In this document: one piece after another, positions 1 through 6,720 of the stretch
How the letters are laid out: every line of letters begins with the position of its first letter
Numbering within the stretch: the stretch's first letter is position 1
Source of the DNA: Bacteroidota bacterium
GTDB lineage: Bacteria; Bacteroidota; Bacteroidia; B-17B0; Aurantibacillaceae
Length of the DNA stretch: 9,874 nucleotides
Direction of reading: 5' to 3'
Assembly: GCA_947449125.1 (NCBI GenBank)
Contig: CANFQR010000027.1
Coordinates: 1 to 9,874, forward strand
The notes under the pieces: generated by a model
Told to the model about the DNA's origin: nothing
Databases searched by the model: none
The model's input: only the letters and a program-made list of their open reading frames with translations
Translations under genes and position numbers: made by a program

Positions 1-3000
1 CGACAAATGGGAAGGTCTTACTTCTCAAATGGGGTATTGGGTTGATATGAGTGACCCATACATTACTTATGACAACAAATATATAGAAAGCGTGTGGTGG
101 TTATTAAAAAATTTAGCAAACAAAAATCTGCTTTATAAAGGGTATACCATTCAGCCATACTCTCCTGCTGCTGGCACTGGCTTATCTTCGCATGAGCTAA
201 ATCAACCGGGTTGTTATAAGGATGTAAAAGATAGAACAGCAACAGTTCAATTTAAAATTTCAACTAATTCCTTAAAAATTAATAATGAAATTTTTGATAA
301 CACCATACCTACTTATGTTTTAGCATGGACAACTACCCCTTGGACTTTGCCATCTAATACCGCTTTAGCAGTTGGAAAAGATATTGAATATGTTTTGGTA
401 CAAACATATAATCCATTTAGCGGTATATTGCAAAACGTTATATTGGCAAAAGATTTATTAACTAAGTATTTCCCTGAAAAAAATGCAGAATTAAATTTTC
501 AGGATTTTAAATTAGGTGATAAATCTATTCCGTTTAAAGTGTTGGCTATCTTAAGTGGAAAAGATTTAGCTGGCACACGCTACGAGCAACTTCTGCCATT
601 TGCTAAACCAACGGATGGAGACGCGTTTAAAGTAATTATTGGTGACTTTGTTACCACAACCGATGGAACAGGAATAGTTCATATTGCTCCTAGTTTTGGT
701 GCTGACGACTTTAGAGTAGCCAAACAAAATGGAATGGGTTCTTTAACATTAGTTGATAAAAGAGGTAAATTTTTGCCTGAGGTTAATGATGGAATTTTTT
801 TATATGGTGAGGAATGTGTAAAAGAAGCTTATTTAACTGAAACGGAAAAGCAAGTTGAGTTTCTGAATCAGAAAAAAATATTAGAGGGAAATCAAAAAAT
901 TAAAGAATTAAAAGTTTATTTAAGTGTAGATGAGCGTATTGTTTTAAAACTACAAGAAGAGGGCAAACTTTTTAAGAAGGAAACCTATGAACACAGTTAT
1001 CCGCATTGCTGGAGAACTGACAAGCCAGTTTTATATTACCCGCTAGATTCTTGGTTTATTAAATCAACGGAAATGAAACACCGTATGATAGAGTTAAATA
1101 AAACAATTAACTGGAAACCCGAAGCAACAGGGTCAGGAAGGTTTGGTAACTGGCTTGAGAATTTGAATGATTGGAATCTTTCCCGCTCCCGCTTTTGGGG
1201 AATACCAATTCCTATATGGACAAGTGAAGATGCCTCTGAACAATTGGTTATAGGTAGTGCTGAAGAATTAAAAAGTGAAATCGAAAATTCTATTAGCAAA
1301 GGTTTTATGCAAACAAATCCTTTGGCAAATTTTGTTCCCGGAAATTTTGAAAAAGAAAACTATGATTCTTTTGATTTGCACAAGCCCTATGCAGATAACA
1401 TTATTCTTGAGAAAAATGGAAAAAAATTATTTCGTGAACCCGATTTAATTGATGTTTGGTTTGATAGCGGTGCTATGCCTTACGCGCAATTACATTATCC
1501 TTTTGAAAACAAAAATTTAATTGACGATAAAAAATATTTTCCGGCAGATTTTATTGCCGAAGGAGTAGATCAAACCAGAGGTTGGTTTTTTACACTTCAT
1601 GCAATTGCAGTAATGAATTTTGATTCGGTGGCGTATAAAAATGTAGTTTCTAATGGTCTTGTGCTCGATAAAAACGGAAACAAAATGAGTAAGCGCCTCG
1701 GTAATGCCATTGACCCGTTTGAAACTTTAGACAAATACGGAGCCGATGCCACGCGTTGGTATATGATAGCAAATGCAGCGCCTTGGGATAATTTAAAATT
1801 TGATTTAGAGGGTATTACAGAAGTTCAACGAAAATTATTTGGAACACTTTACAATACTTATAGTTTTTTTGCTTTATACGCTAATGTAGATGCGTTTGTT
1901 TCACATGAAACAAGTCAAACAATTATTGAAAATAGAATTGAACTTGACCGTTGGATAATTTCAAAATTACATTCGTTAATTGAAGAAGTTACATTAAACT
2001 ACGGCGAGTTTGAGCCCCATAAAGCTGCCCGTTGTATAGAGGAATTTGTTGATGAGCATTTAAGTAATTGGTATGTAAGATTAAGCAGACGTAGATTTTG
2101 GAGAGGTGAAATGAGCGATGATAAAATTGCTGCTTACGAAACCTTGTACACCTGTTTAACAACAGTGGTGCAATTAATGAGTCCAATAGCTCCTTTTTTT
2201 GCTGATTGGATGTATCAAAATTTAACTCGTAGTAACCAATCTGTTCATTTAACTACTTTAGTTAAGGTTAATAAAAAATATCAGGATAAGGATTTAGAAG
2301 AGCGTATGGAGCTTGCTCAGAAAATTTCTTCAATGGTATTATCTATTCGTAAAAAAGAAAATTTAAAAGTTCGTCAACCACTTCAACGAATCCAAATTCC
2401 TGTTTTAGATATTGCCTTTCAAGAAAAAGTTGAAGCGGTAAAAGATTTAATATTAAGTGAGGTAAACGTAAAGCAAATTGATTTTGTAAACGAGAGCCAA
2501 ACACAAATTGTAAAAAATTTAAAGCTCAATTTTAAAACATTAGGTAAAAAATGCGGGCAAAACATGAAAGCGGTTCAATTATATGCAAACAATCACGCTC
2601 TTTCAATTATTTCGGGTATTGAAAAAAACGGAACATTTACCTTAGAGGTTAATAATGTCCAAATAACTTTAGAGACTGAGGATGTTGAAATTATACCTGT
2701 AGACATGCCGGGCTGGAAAGTCGCTAATAACGGCCCTTTAACCGTTGCGTTGGATGTGAGTTTAACCGAAGATTTAAAGAATGAAGGCTTGGCGCGCGAA
2801 CTTGTAAACAGAATACAAAATTTACGCAAAGAAACCGGTTTGGATGTTACAGATAGGATATTCGTCAAAATTCAACAAAATTCGGATTTAGATTATGCAA
2901 TTAAAAACAATTTAGTTTATATTTGCTCCGAAACTTTAACCAGCGATTTACAAGTTGTACAAAATTTGTCGCCTGATAAGGCGATTAAACTTGAAGTCGA

Positions 3001-3043
3001 CGAACAAATATCAACCCTAATTACCATTGAAAAGTTAAATTAA
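1..3043 (+). CDS. ileS: isoleucyl-tRNA synthetase, type 2 (5' partial)
   Basis: Cytoplasmic class I aminoacyl-tRNA synthetase that charges tRNA-Ile with isoleucine. The reading frame is open from base 2, ahead of the first in-window ATG at 29, and already reads family sequence there (DKWEGLTSQMGYWVDM), so the gene begins outside the window. About 1013 residues are visible; family members of this type are roughly 1130-1170, so about 120-140 residues including the HIGH motif are missing. Visible in order: the CP1 editing domain with WTTTPWTLPSN (326-358) and GTGIVHIAPSFGADDF (665-712), DVWFDSG (1451-1471), DQTRGWF, the KMSKR ATP-binding loop (1682-1696), then the anticodon-binding helical domain with LDRWIISKL and SNWYVRLSRRRFW (about 1940-2102). 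The long C-terminus lacks the Cys4 zinc module of E. coli-type enzymes. Together with KMSKR this points to the eukaryote-like type 2 group, whose members are often naturally mupirocin-tolerant (family knowledge, not shown here). Probably co-transcribed with the next gene, 9 bases downstream. Confidence 0.97.
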   Translation, partial: DKWEGLTSQMGYWVDMSDPYITYDNKYIESVWWLLKNLANKNLLYKGYTIQPYSPAAGTGLSSHELNQPGCYKDVKDRTATVQFKISTNSLKINNEIFDNTIPTYVLAWTTTPWTLPSNTALAVGKDIEYVLVQTYNPFSGILQNVILAKDLLTKYFPEKNAELNFQDFKLGDKSIPFKVLAILSGKDLAGTRYEQLLPFAKPTDGDAFKVIIGDFVTTTDGTGIVHIAPSFGADDFRVAKQNGMGSLTLVDKRGKFLPEVNDGIFLYGEECVKEAYLTETEKQVEFLNQKKILEGNQKIKELKVYLSVDERIVLKLQEEGKLFKKETYEHSYPHCWRTDKPVLYYPLDSWFIKSTEMKHRMIELNKTINWKPEATGSGRFGNWLENLNDWNLSRSRFWGIPIPIWTSEDASEQLVIGSAEELKSEIENSISKGFMQTNPLANFVPGNFEKENYDSFDLHKPYADNIILEKNGKKLFREPDLIDVWFDSGAMPYAQLHYPFENKNLIDDKKYFPADFIAEGVDQTRGWFFTLHAIAVMNFDSVAYKNVVSNGLVLDKNGNKMSKRLGNAIDPFETLDKYGADATRWYMIANAAPWDNLKFDLEGITEVQRKLFGTLYNTYSFFALYANVDAFVSHETSQTIIENRIELDRWIISKLHSLIEEVTLNYGEFEPHKAARCIEEFVDEHLSNWYVRLSRRRFWRGEMSDDKIAAYETLYTCLTTVVQLMSPIAPFFADWMYQNLTRSNQSVHLTTLVKVNKKYQDKDLEERMELAQKISSMVLSIRKKENLKVRQPLQRIQIPVLDIAFQEKVEAVKDLILSEVNVKQIDFVNESQTQIVKNLKLNFKTLGKKCGQNMKAVQLYANNHALSIISGIEKNGTFTLEVNNVQITLETEDVEIIPVDMPGWKVANNGPLTVALDVSLTEDLKNEGLARELVNRIQNLRKETGLDVTDRIFVKIQQNSDLDYAIKNNLVYICSETLTSDLQVVQNLSPDKAIKLEVDEQISTLITIEKLN

Positions 3044-3052
3044 ATTTACATT

Positions 3053-4240
3053 ATGGCTAAAAATAAAAACAATAGCAAGGTAAAAAAAGCCAAAACGCCT
3101 GCCAAACCTACAAAAAAAGTTAGTAAACAAGCAACAAAAAAAGTTGTTAAACCCGCTAAAAAGGTTAGTAAGGTTGCACTAAAAAAACCGGCAAAAAAAC
3201 TTGTTAAAGTAGCAACTAAAGTTGCGCCCAAAAAAGTTACAAAAACCGTTAAGAAAGTAATTAAACCGGTTAAAAAAACCGCTGTAAAAAAACCTGCACC
3301 AAAAGTTGTTAAGCCAATCGCGAAAAAAACTGCTAAAAATTTAATAGCAAAACCAAAACCAAAACCAAAAGAAACTATAAAAACTGTACTAAAAACAAAA
3401 CCTGTGACTAAGAACGTACTTAAATCAAAAAAAACTGCTGGTAAACCAATTGATGCCATTGCAAAAAAAGCAACTTCTAAAAAAGCAGGAGTAGCTAAAG
3501 CAAAAAAGAAAGGTAAGAAAGATGAGGATGAAGAAGAGGATATTCCTGAGGAGGAAACCGAGGAAGATGAAGAAGATGTAAAAGATGATTACGAAAAACC
3601 GGATGATGATGACGCCGCTATAATTGATGGAGGACTTGACGAAGCAGGTTTGGTTGATTTAGAAGGTGGAGGATCTGCAGATATTGATGATGATGATGAT
3701 GAAATTCCTGAAAAGCGTGGTCGTGGCCGTCGTAAGAAAAATGACGGAAAATCAACCGGCAATAGTATGGAAGCCTACATTCGTAATAGACCTCTTCAAA
3801 TAGATATTAATAAACCACTAATAAAAAAGAACCGAACAGCAGAACCTAAACCGTTTGTTAACACTGAAGATAAGCGTACCCGCTATTCTGATAAAGAATT
3901 AGCTGAGTTTAAAGAATTAATTTTGTCTAAATTAAAAGAAGCTCAAAGCGATTACGATTTATTAAAGCAAACATTAAGTAACGAAGATAATCATGGTACT
4001 GACGATACTTCGCCAACTTTTAAATTATTAGAAGACGGTAGTGATGTAATGAGTAAAGAAGAAACTGCTCAGCTGGCATCTCGTCAAGAAAAGTATATAG
4101 TGAATTTAAAAAATGCATTGGTTCGTATTGAAAATAAAACCTACGGAATATGCAGAGTAACCGGAAAATTAATTCCTAAGGAACGCTTGCGTTCTGTACC
4201 TCACGCCACTTTAGGTATTGACGCTAAATTAGGTCAATAG
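3053..4240 (+). CDS. histone H1-like tail fused to a TraR/DksA-like C-terminal domain
   Basis: A 395-residue composite protein, probably a cytoplasmic, nucleoid- or RNA polymerase-associated regulator. Residues 1-156 are about 38% Lys (59 of 156), otherwise mainly Ala, Val, Pro and Thr, with no Arg and no aromatic residue, like the histone H1 C-terminal tail. Residues 157-220 are strongly acidic with poly-Asp runs. KRGRGRRKK (221-229) resembles an AT-hook only loosely. Residues about 278-393 match the DksA/TraR fold: helix from YSDKELAEF, a hairpin tip around 310-325, a return helix (SRQEKYIVNLKNALVRIE) and the sequence YGICRVTGKLIPKERL. C367 is the only Cys in the protein, so the classical four-Cys zinc site is absent, as in many Bacteroidota relatives. 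The ATG at 3053 lies 9 bases after ileS and has no Shine-Dalgarno; the Lys-rich reading starts immediately. It is far longer than stand-alone DksA-like proteins (about 120-150 residues). Family assignment of the C-terminus is firm. Transcriptional function is inferred, and DNA binding by the tail is inferred from charge alone. Confidence 0.9.
   Translation: MAKNKNNSKVKKAKTPAKPTKKVSKQATKKVVKPAKKVSKVALKKPAKKLVKVATKVAPKKVTKTVKKVIKPVKKTAVKKPAPKVVKPIAKKTAKNLIAKPKPKPKETIKTVLKTKPVTKNVLKSKKTAGKPIDAIAKKATSKKAGVAKAKKKGKKDEDEEEDIPEEETEEDEEDVKDDYEKPDDDDAAIIDGGLDEAGLVDLEGGGSADIDDDDDEIPEKRGRGRRKKNDGKSTGNSMEAYIRNRPLQIDINKPLIKKNRTAEPKPFVNTEDKRTRYSDKELAEFKELILSKLKEAQSDYDLLKQTLSNEDNHGTDDTSPTFKLLEDGSDVMSKEETAQLASRQEKYIVNLKNALVRIENKTYGICRVTGKLIPKERLRSVPHATLGIDAKLGQ
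3349..3370 (+). repeat. (AAAACC)3 tandem hexamer within the Lys-rich coding region
   Basis: Three full copies of AAAACC and a partial fourth, encoding the KPKPKPK stretch at residues 100-106 of the histone-like tail. Because the unit is a multiple of three, copy-number change would lengthen or shorten the tail without a frameshift. It is short and may simply reflect the biased protein composition. Confidence 0.6.
3686..3700 (+). repeat. (GAT)5 trinucleotide repeat coding poly-Asp
   Basis: Five consecutive in-frame GAT codons give the Asp run at residues 212-216 in the acidic segment of the DksA-like fusion protein. A similar shorter GAT run lies at about 3601-3613. Use of a single Asp codon makes a slippage-prone microsatellite, but five copies is short. 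Confidence 0.55.
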
Positions 4241-4259
4241 AAAAAAGTAAATTTCTAGT

Positions 4260-4295
4260 AAAGCTTGTCTTTTTATTAAGACAAGCTTTTTTATT
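4260..4295 (+). terminator. intrinsic terminator after the ileS/DksA-like gene pair
   Basis: A perfect 12-bp inverted repeat, AAAGCTTGTCTT (4260-4271) and AAGACAAGCTTT (4278-4289), encloses a 6-base loop and is followed by a T-rich run (TTTATTT). It begins 20 bases after the stop codon of the DksA-like gene. The T-run is on the plus strand, matching the direction of the upstream genes. It separates ileS and the fusion gene from lspA and implies that lspA has its own promoter. Confidence 0.9.
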
Positions 4296-4324
4296 TCCCG
4301 TAATCAAACAAAAATTAAAAAGAT

Positions 4325-4332
4325 TATCTTTA
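4325..4332 (+). promoter_or_regulatory. possible -7 promoter element for lspA-hemH
   Basis: TATCTTTA matches five of the six fixed positions of the Bacteroidota -7 consensus TAnnTTTG and lies 22 bases before the lspA ATG, behind the terminator where a promoter is expected. No TTTG-type -33 element is found at the usual spacing, and the region is so A/T-rich that chance matches are likely. The location is tentative; the existence of some promoter in 4296-4354 is the better supported claim. Confidence 0.22.
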
Positions 4333-4354
4333 TAAACTTTTTAAAATTTTATAA

Positions 4355-5044
4355 ATGATTAAGACCTATAAAATTCCTTTAATCACAATATTATCTGTTC
4401 TTTTTGTAGATCAGTTCATTAAAATATATATCAAACTTAACTTTCCACTTGGAGAGGTTACTAAAATCGCCGATTGGTGTATTATTCACTTTACAGAAAA
4501 TCCGGGTATGGCATTTGGTTTTGAATTTGGTGGTGAGATTGGAAAATTAACACTAAGTATCTTTAGAATTTTAGCTTGTATAGCAGGAATTTTATATATA
4601 CGATATCTTATTAAAACTAAAGAAAATGCAGGTTTTGTGTTTTCTGTTTCCTTAATTTTAGCTGGTGCAATGGGTAATATTTTAGATAGTGCGTTTTATG
4701 GATTAATTTTTGACAAAGGAACTACATTTAATCCGGAGTTTAATGAATATCTCCCATACGACGGTATTGCACAATTTTCAGGCAAAGGCTATGCGAAAAG
4801 CATGTATGGTTGTGTTGTAGATATGTTTTATTTTCCGATTGTTGATGGACGCTTTCCATCGTGGTTTCCAATTTGGGGAGGCGAAGACTTTCAGTTTTTC
4901 AGACCAATATTTAATTTCGCCGATGCTGCTATCTCAGGCGGAGTTATCATCATAATTATTTTTCAGAAAAAATTTTCTCGCAAACAGCAAATTCATAACG
5001 AGGAAGAAGTTATTATTAATAAAGAAGAAACTCCTCTTCCTTAA
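4355..5044 (+). CDS. lspA: lipoprotein signal peptidase (signal peptidase II)
   Basis: Inner-membrane aspartic protease that removes the signal peptide of diacylglyceryl-prolipoproteins just before the lipidated Cys. The family motifs are all present in order: VDQFIK (18-23), the FTENPGMAFG block (46-55), GAMGNILDS (104-112), VVD with catalytic Asp156, and FNFADAAI with catalytic Asp190. Four membrane segments are apparent at about 7-27, 64-86, 92-112 and 185-203. At 229 residues it is longer than the usual 160-170. Roughly 33 extra residues lie between the GN motif and Asp156, and about 15 more between the two catalytic aspartates, rich in aromatic residues and Gly; extended periplasmic loops are seen in Bacteroidota homologues. 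The Arg of the usual GNxxDR is Ser here. A hydrophilic Glu/Lys tail follows the last membrane segment. The start follows the terminator by about 60 bases and has an A/T-only leader. hemH follows after 31 bases. Confidence 0.97.
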   Translation: MIKTYKIPLITILSVLFVDQFIKIYIKLNFPLGEVTKIADWCIIHFTENPGMAFGFEFGGEIGKLTLSIFRILACIAGILYIRYLIKTKENAGFVFSVSLILAGAMGNILDSAFYGLIFDKGTTFNPEFNEYLPYDGIAQFSGKGYAKSMYGCVVDMFYFPIVDGRFPSWFPIWGGEDFQFFRPIFNFADAAISGGVIIIIIFQKKFSRKQQIHNEEEVIINKEETPLP

Positions 5045-5075
5045 ACACAAATCAAATTAAGTTGTTTATTAAATT

Positions 5076-6086
5076 ATGAAAGAAGCAATTTTACTTGTAA
5101 ATCTCGGAACACCTGATGCTCCGACCCCAACAAAAGTTGGCAAATATTTAACCCAATTTTTAAATGATAAGCGAGTAATAGATATAAATGCCATTGGCAG
5201 ATTTATTTTGGTTAATTTAATTATTGTACCTTTTCGCAGCTTTAAATCGTCTGCGTTGTATAAACATATATGGACAAAAGAAGGTTCTCCACTATTATTA
5301 AATAGTGTTGAATTAAAAGAAAAACTACAAAAAAAACTTGGAGATAAATACATTGTTGAATTAGCCATGCGATACCAATCGCCAAGCATTAAACAAGCAC
5401 TTGAAAAATTACGTAAGCATTTACCTGAAAAAATACACGTACTGCCTCTCTATCCTCAATATGCCAGTTCAAGCACAGGAAGCACAATAGAAGAAGTTTT
5501 AAAACAAATAAAAAGTTGGGAGGTAATTCCTAATCTAAATATTATCAGTAAATTTTATGATCACCCAAAATTTATTGAGGCATTATTGCAAGAAGGTAAA
5601 AAATTTAATATTAATGAATATGATCATGTTTTGTTTAGTTATCATGGATTACCTGAAAGGCAAATACTAAAAGGCTCAGTTCATTACGGAAATGAGTCAT
5701 GCAAATTAGGAGATTGCTGCAGTTCTATTACAAAAAATAATCAATATTGTTATCGCGCTAATTGTTTTGAAACTACCAGGCAGTTGGTTAGGGGCTTAAA
5801 TATACCGGAGGGAAAATACACCACGGCATTTCAGAGCAGGTTAGATAAAAAATGGTTAAAACCATTTAGCGATAAGGTTGTTGAAGATTTAGCAAAAAAA
5901 GGGTATAAAAAAGTACTTGTTTTTTCGCCCGCTTTTGTTGCGGATTGTTTAGAAACCATTCACGAAATTGGCGCAGAATACAACGAGATTTTTAATGAAT
6001 TTGGCGGAGAAAAAATCACACTCGTTAATAGTTTAAACAGTAGCGATGCTTGGGTAAATGCCATACCTGAAATTATACAAAGATAA
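5076..6086 (+). CDS. hemH: ferrochelatase
   Basis: Inserts ferrous iron into protoporphyrin IX, normally the last step of protoheme synthesis; soluble or peripherally attached to the inner membrane. Diagnostic sequence: LLVNLGTPDAP near the N-terminus (6-16), LPLYPQYASSSTGST (123-137), FSYHGLPER with the metal-site His190, and FVADCLETIHEIGAEY with Glu293 at the position of the conserved active-site Glu. At 336 residues it has the usual bacterial length. A Cys-rich stretch directly after the catalytic His carries C209, C214, C215, C225 and C230. Similar internal Cys clusters hold a [2Fe-2S] centre in some bacterial ferrochelatases, so one is possible here but unproven. It probably shares a transcript with lspA. 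The downstream gene is convergent. No Fe- or heme-responsive operator was recognised. Confidence 0.97.
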   Translation: MKEAILLVNLGTPDAPTPTKVGKYLTQFLNDKRVIDINAIGRFILVNLIIVPFRSFKSSALYKHIWTKEGSPLLLNSVELKEKLQKKLGDKYIVELAMRYQSPSIKQALEKLRKHLPEKIHVLPLYPQYASSSTGSTIEEVLKQIKSWEVIPNLNIISKFYDHPKFIEALLQEGKKFNINEYDHVLFSYHGLPERQILKGSVHYGNESCKLGDCCSSITKNNQYCYRANCFETTRQLVRGLNIPEGKYTTAFQSRLDKKWLKPFSDKVVEDLAKKGYKKVLVFSPAFVADCLETIHEIGAEYNEIFNEFGGEKITLVNSLNSSDAWVNAIPEIIQR

Positions 6087-6184
6087 AAGAAACTTATGTG
6101 TTGCATAAGCATCCGCAGAATGAACAAAATAGGGAATAGACTGAGCCGATTTTAGAATTGCTTGATATTTTTAGGATTGATTTT

Positions 6185-6556
6185 TTAAAGGTCTGTCGTT
6201 TTATATTCAATAGAGTCTTTTAATGTTCCATCTTTATTAAATAATTTCCAGAAACCAATTTTTTTATTTTTTCTGTAATACCCTTCTTCCAATTTAACGC
6301 GATTTACTTTTTCGTGAACGTTTTTTGCAATACCAAAAATAATCCAGTGCCCATCCTTAATTTGGTCTTTTCCGTATACTTGATTAATTTTTTCCTGATT
6401 ATTTGAAGGGTTAATTTCATATGAGCTTAAACAGCCTATATTTAAAGTGTCAACTAAACCTTCTATTTTATTTCTTTTCTCAGCTTCTGTCTTGCAAGAA
6501 CACGAACTAATAAATAATATAATTGGTATCCAAGTTATTATTATTAATGTCTTCAT
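6185..6556 (-). CDS. small MORN-repeat-like lipoprotein
   Basis: A 123-residue predicted lipoprotein of unknown function. The N-terminus MKTLIIITWIPIILF is a short hydrophobic signal ending in the lipobox ISSC, with Cys19 as the lipidation site, so it should be a substrate of the LspA encoded nearby. The mature part has two degenerate MORN-like units: IKDGHWIIFG (about 66-75) and KKIGFWKLFNKDGTLKDSIEY (about 98-118). This pattern occurs in many Bacteroidota lipoproteins often labelled YwqK-family antitoxins; no toxin partner is seen, so that label should not be read as function. The ATG at 6556 has an A/T-rich leader. It converges on hemH with a 98-base gap and is separated from the right-hand operon by 164 bases, so it is probably monocistronic or the last gene of that transcript. 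Confidence 0.8.
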   Translation of the reverse strand: MKTLIIITWIPIILFISSCSCKTEAEKRNKIEGLVDTLNIGCLSSYEINPSNNQEKINQVYGKDQIKDGHWIIFGIAKNVHEKVNRVKLEEGYYRKNKKIGFWKLFNKDGTLKDSIEYKTTDL

Positions 6557-6720
6557 TGTAATTTGAAATTAGATATTTATTTAAACTAGTTACATTTTAG
6601 GTTAAAAATCATATCGTTGAAAAATAGTTAGAGATTGATGTTATGTGTGTTATTATCCAAGCCAGCCAAATAATTAATGCGTTTTATTAAAATAAAAACA
6701 AATAATACAACAACCTAAAA
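6557..6720. other. A/T-rich intergenic spacer, no gene seen
   Basis: This gap separates the lipoprotein gene from the end of the permease gene, both on the minus strand. It should hold the lipoprotein promoter and perhaps the end of the envelope operon. I see no G/C-rich terminator hairpin, no tRNA-like fold and no complete -33/-7 promoter pair. The inverted AT stretch near 6683-6701 has only about five pairable bases per arm. Confidence 0.5.

Noticed and set aside
1036..2868. Three minus-strand reading frames inside ileS (1036-1299, 1989-2186, 2593-2868)
   Set aside because: They lie wholly within a well-conserved synthetase gene, show no recognisable motif and have no promoter or neighbour support.
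3046..3459. A 137-residue minus-strand reading frame rich in Phe, Leu, Val and Thr that looks like a membrane protein
   Set aside because: It is the antisense of the Lys-rich tail: AAA/AAG codons become TTT/CTT, giving artificial hydrophobicity. The plus-strand gene has firm homology at its C-terminus.
5069..5389. Minus-strand reading frame across the start of hemH
   Set aside because: It overlaps the conserved N-terminus of ferrochelatase and has no recognisable content.
6093..6109. Hairpin CTTATG-TGTTG-CATAAG just after hemH as a terminator
   Set aside because: The stem has only six pairs, mostly A/T, and no T-run follows on either strand. It could be a weak bidirectional element but does not meet the standard for an intrinsic terminator.
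6185..6556. Toxin-antitoxin module
   Set aside because: The MORN-like pattern is sometimes labelled antitoxin, but there is no adjacent toxin-like gene and the product is a secreted lipoprotein.
6683..6701. AT inverted repeat after the permease gene as a terminator
   Set aside because: Only about five A/T-dominated pairs per arm with a mismatched centre; such arrangements arise by chance in this composition.
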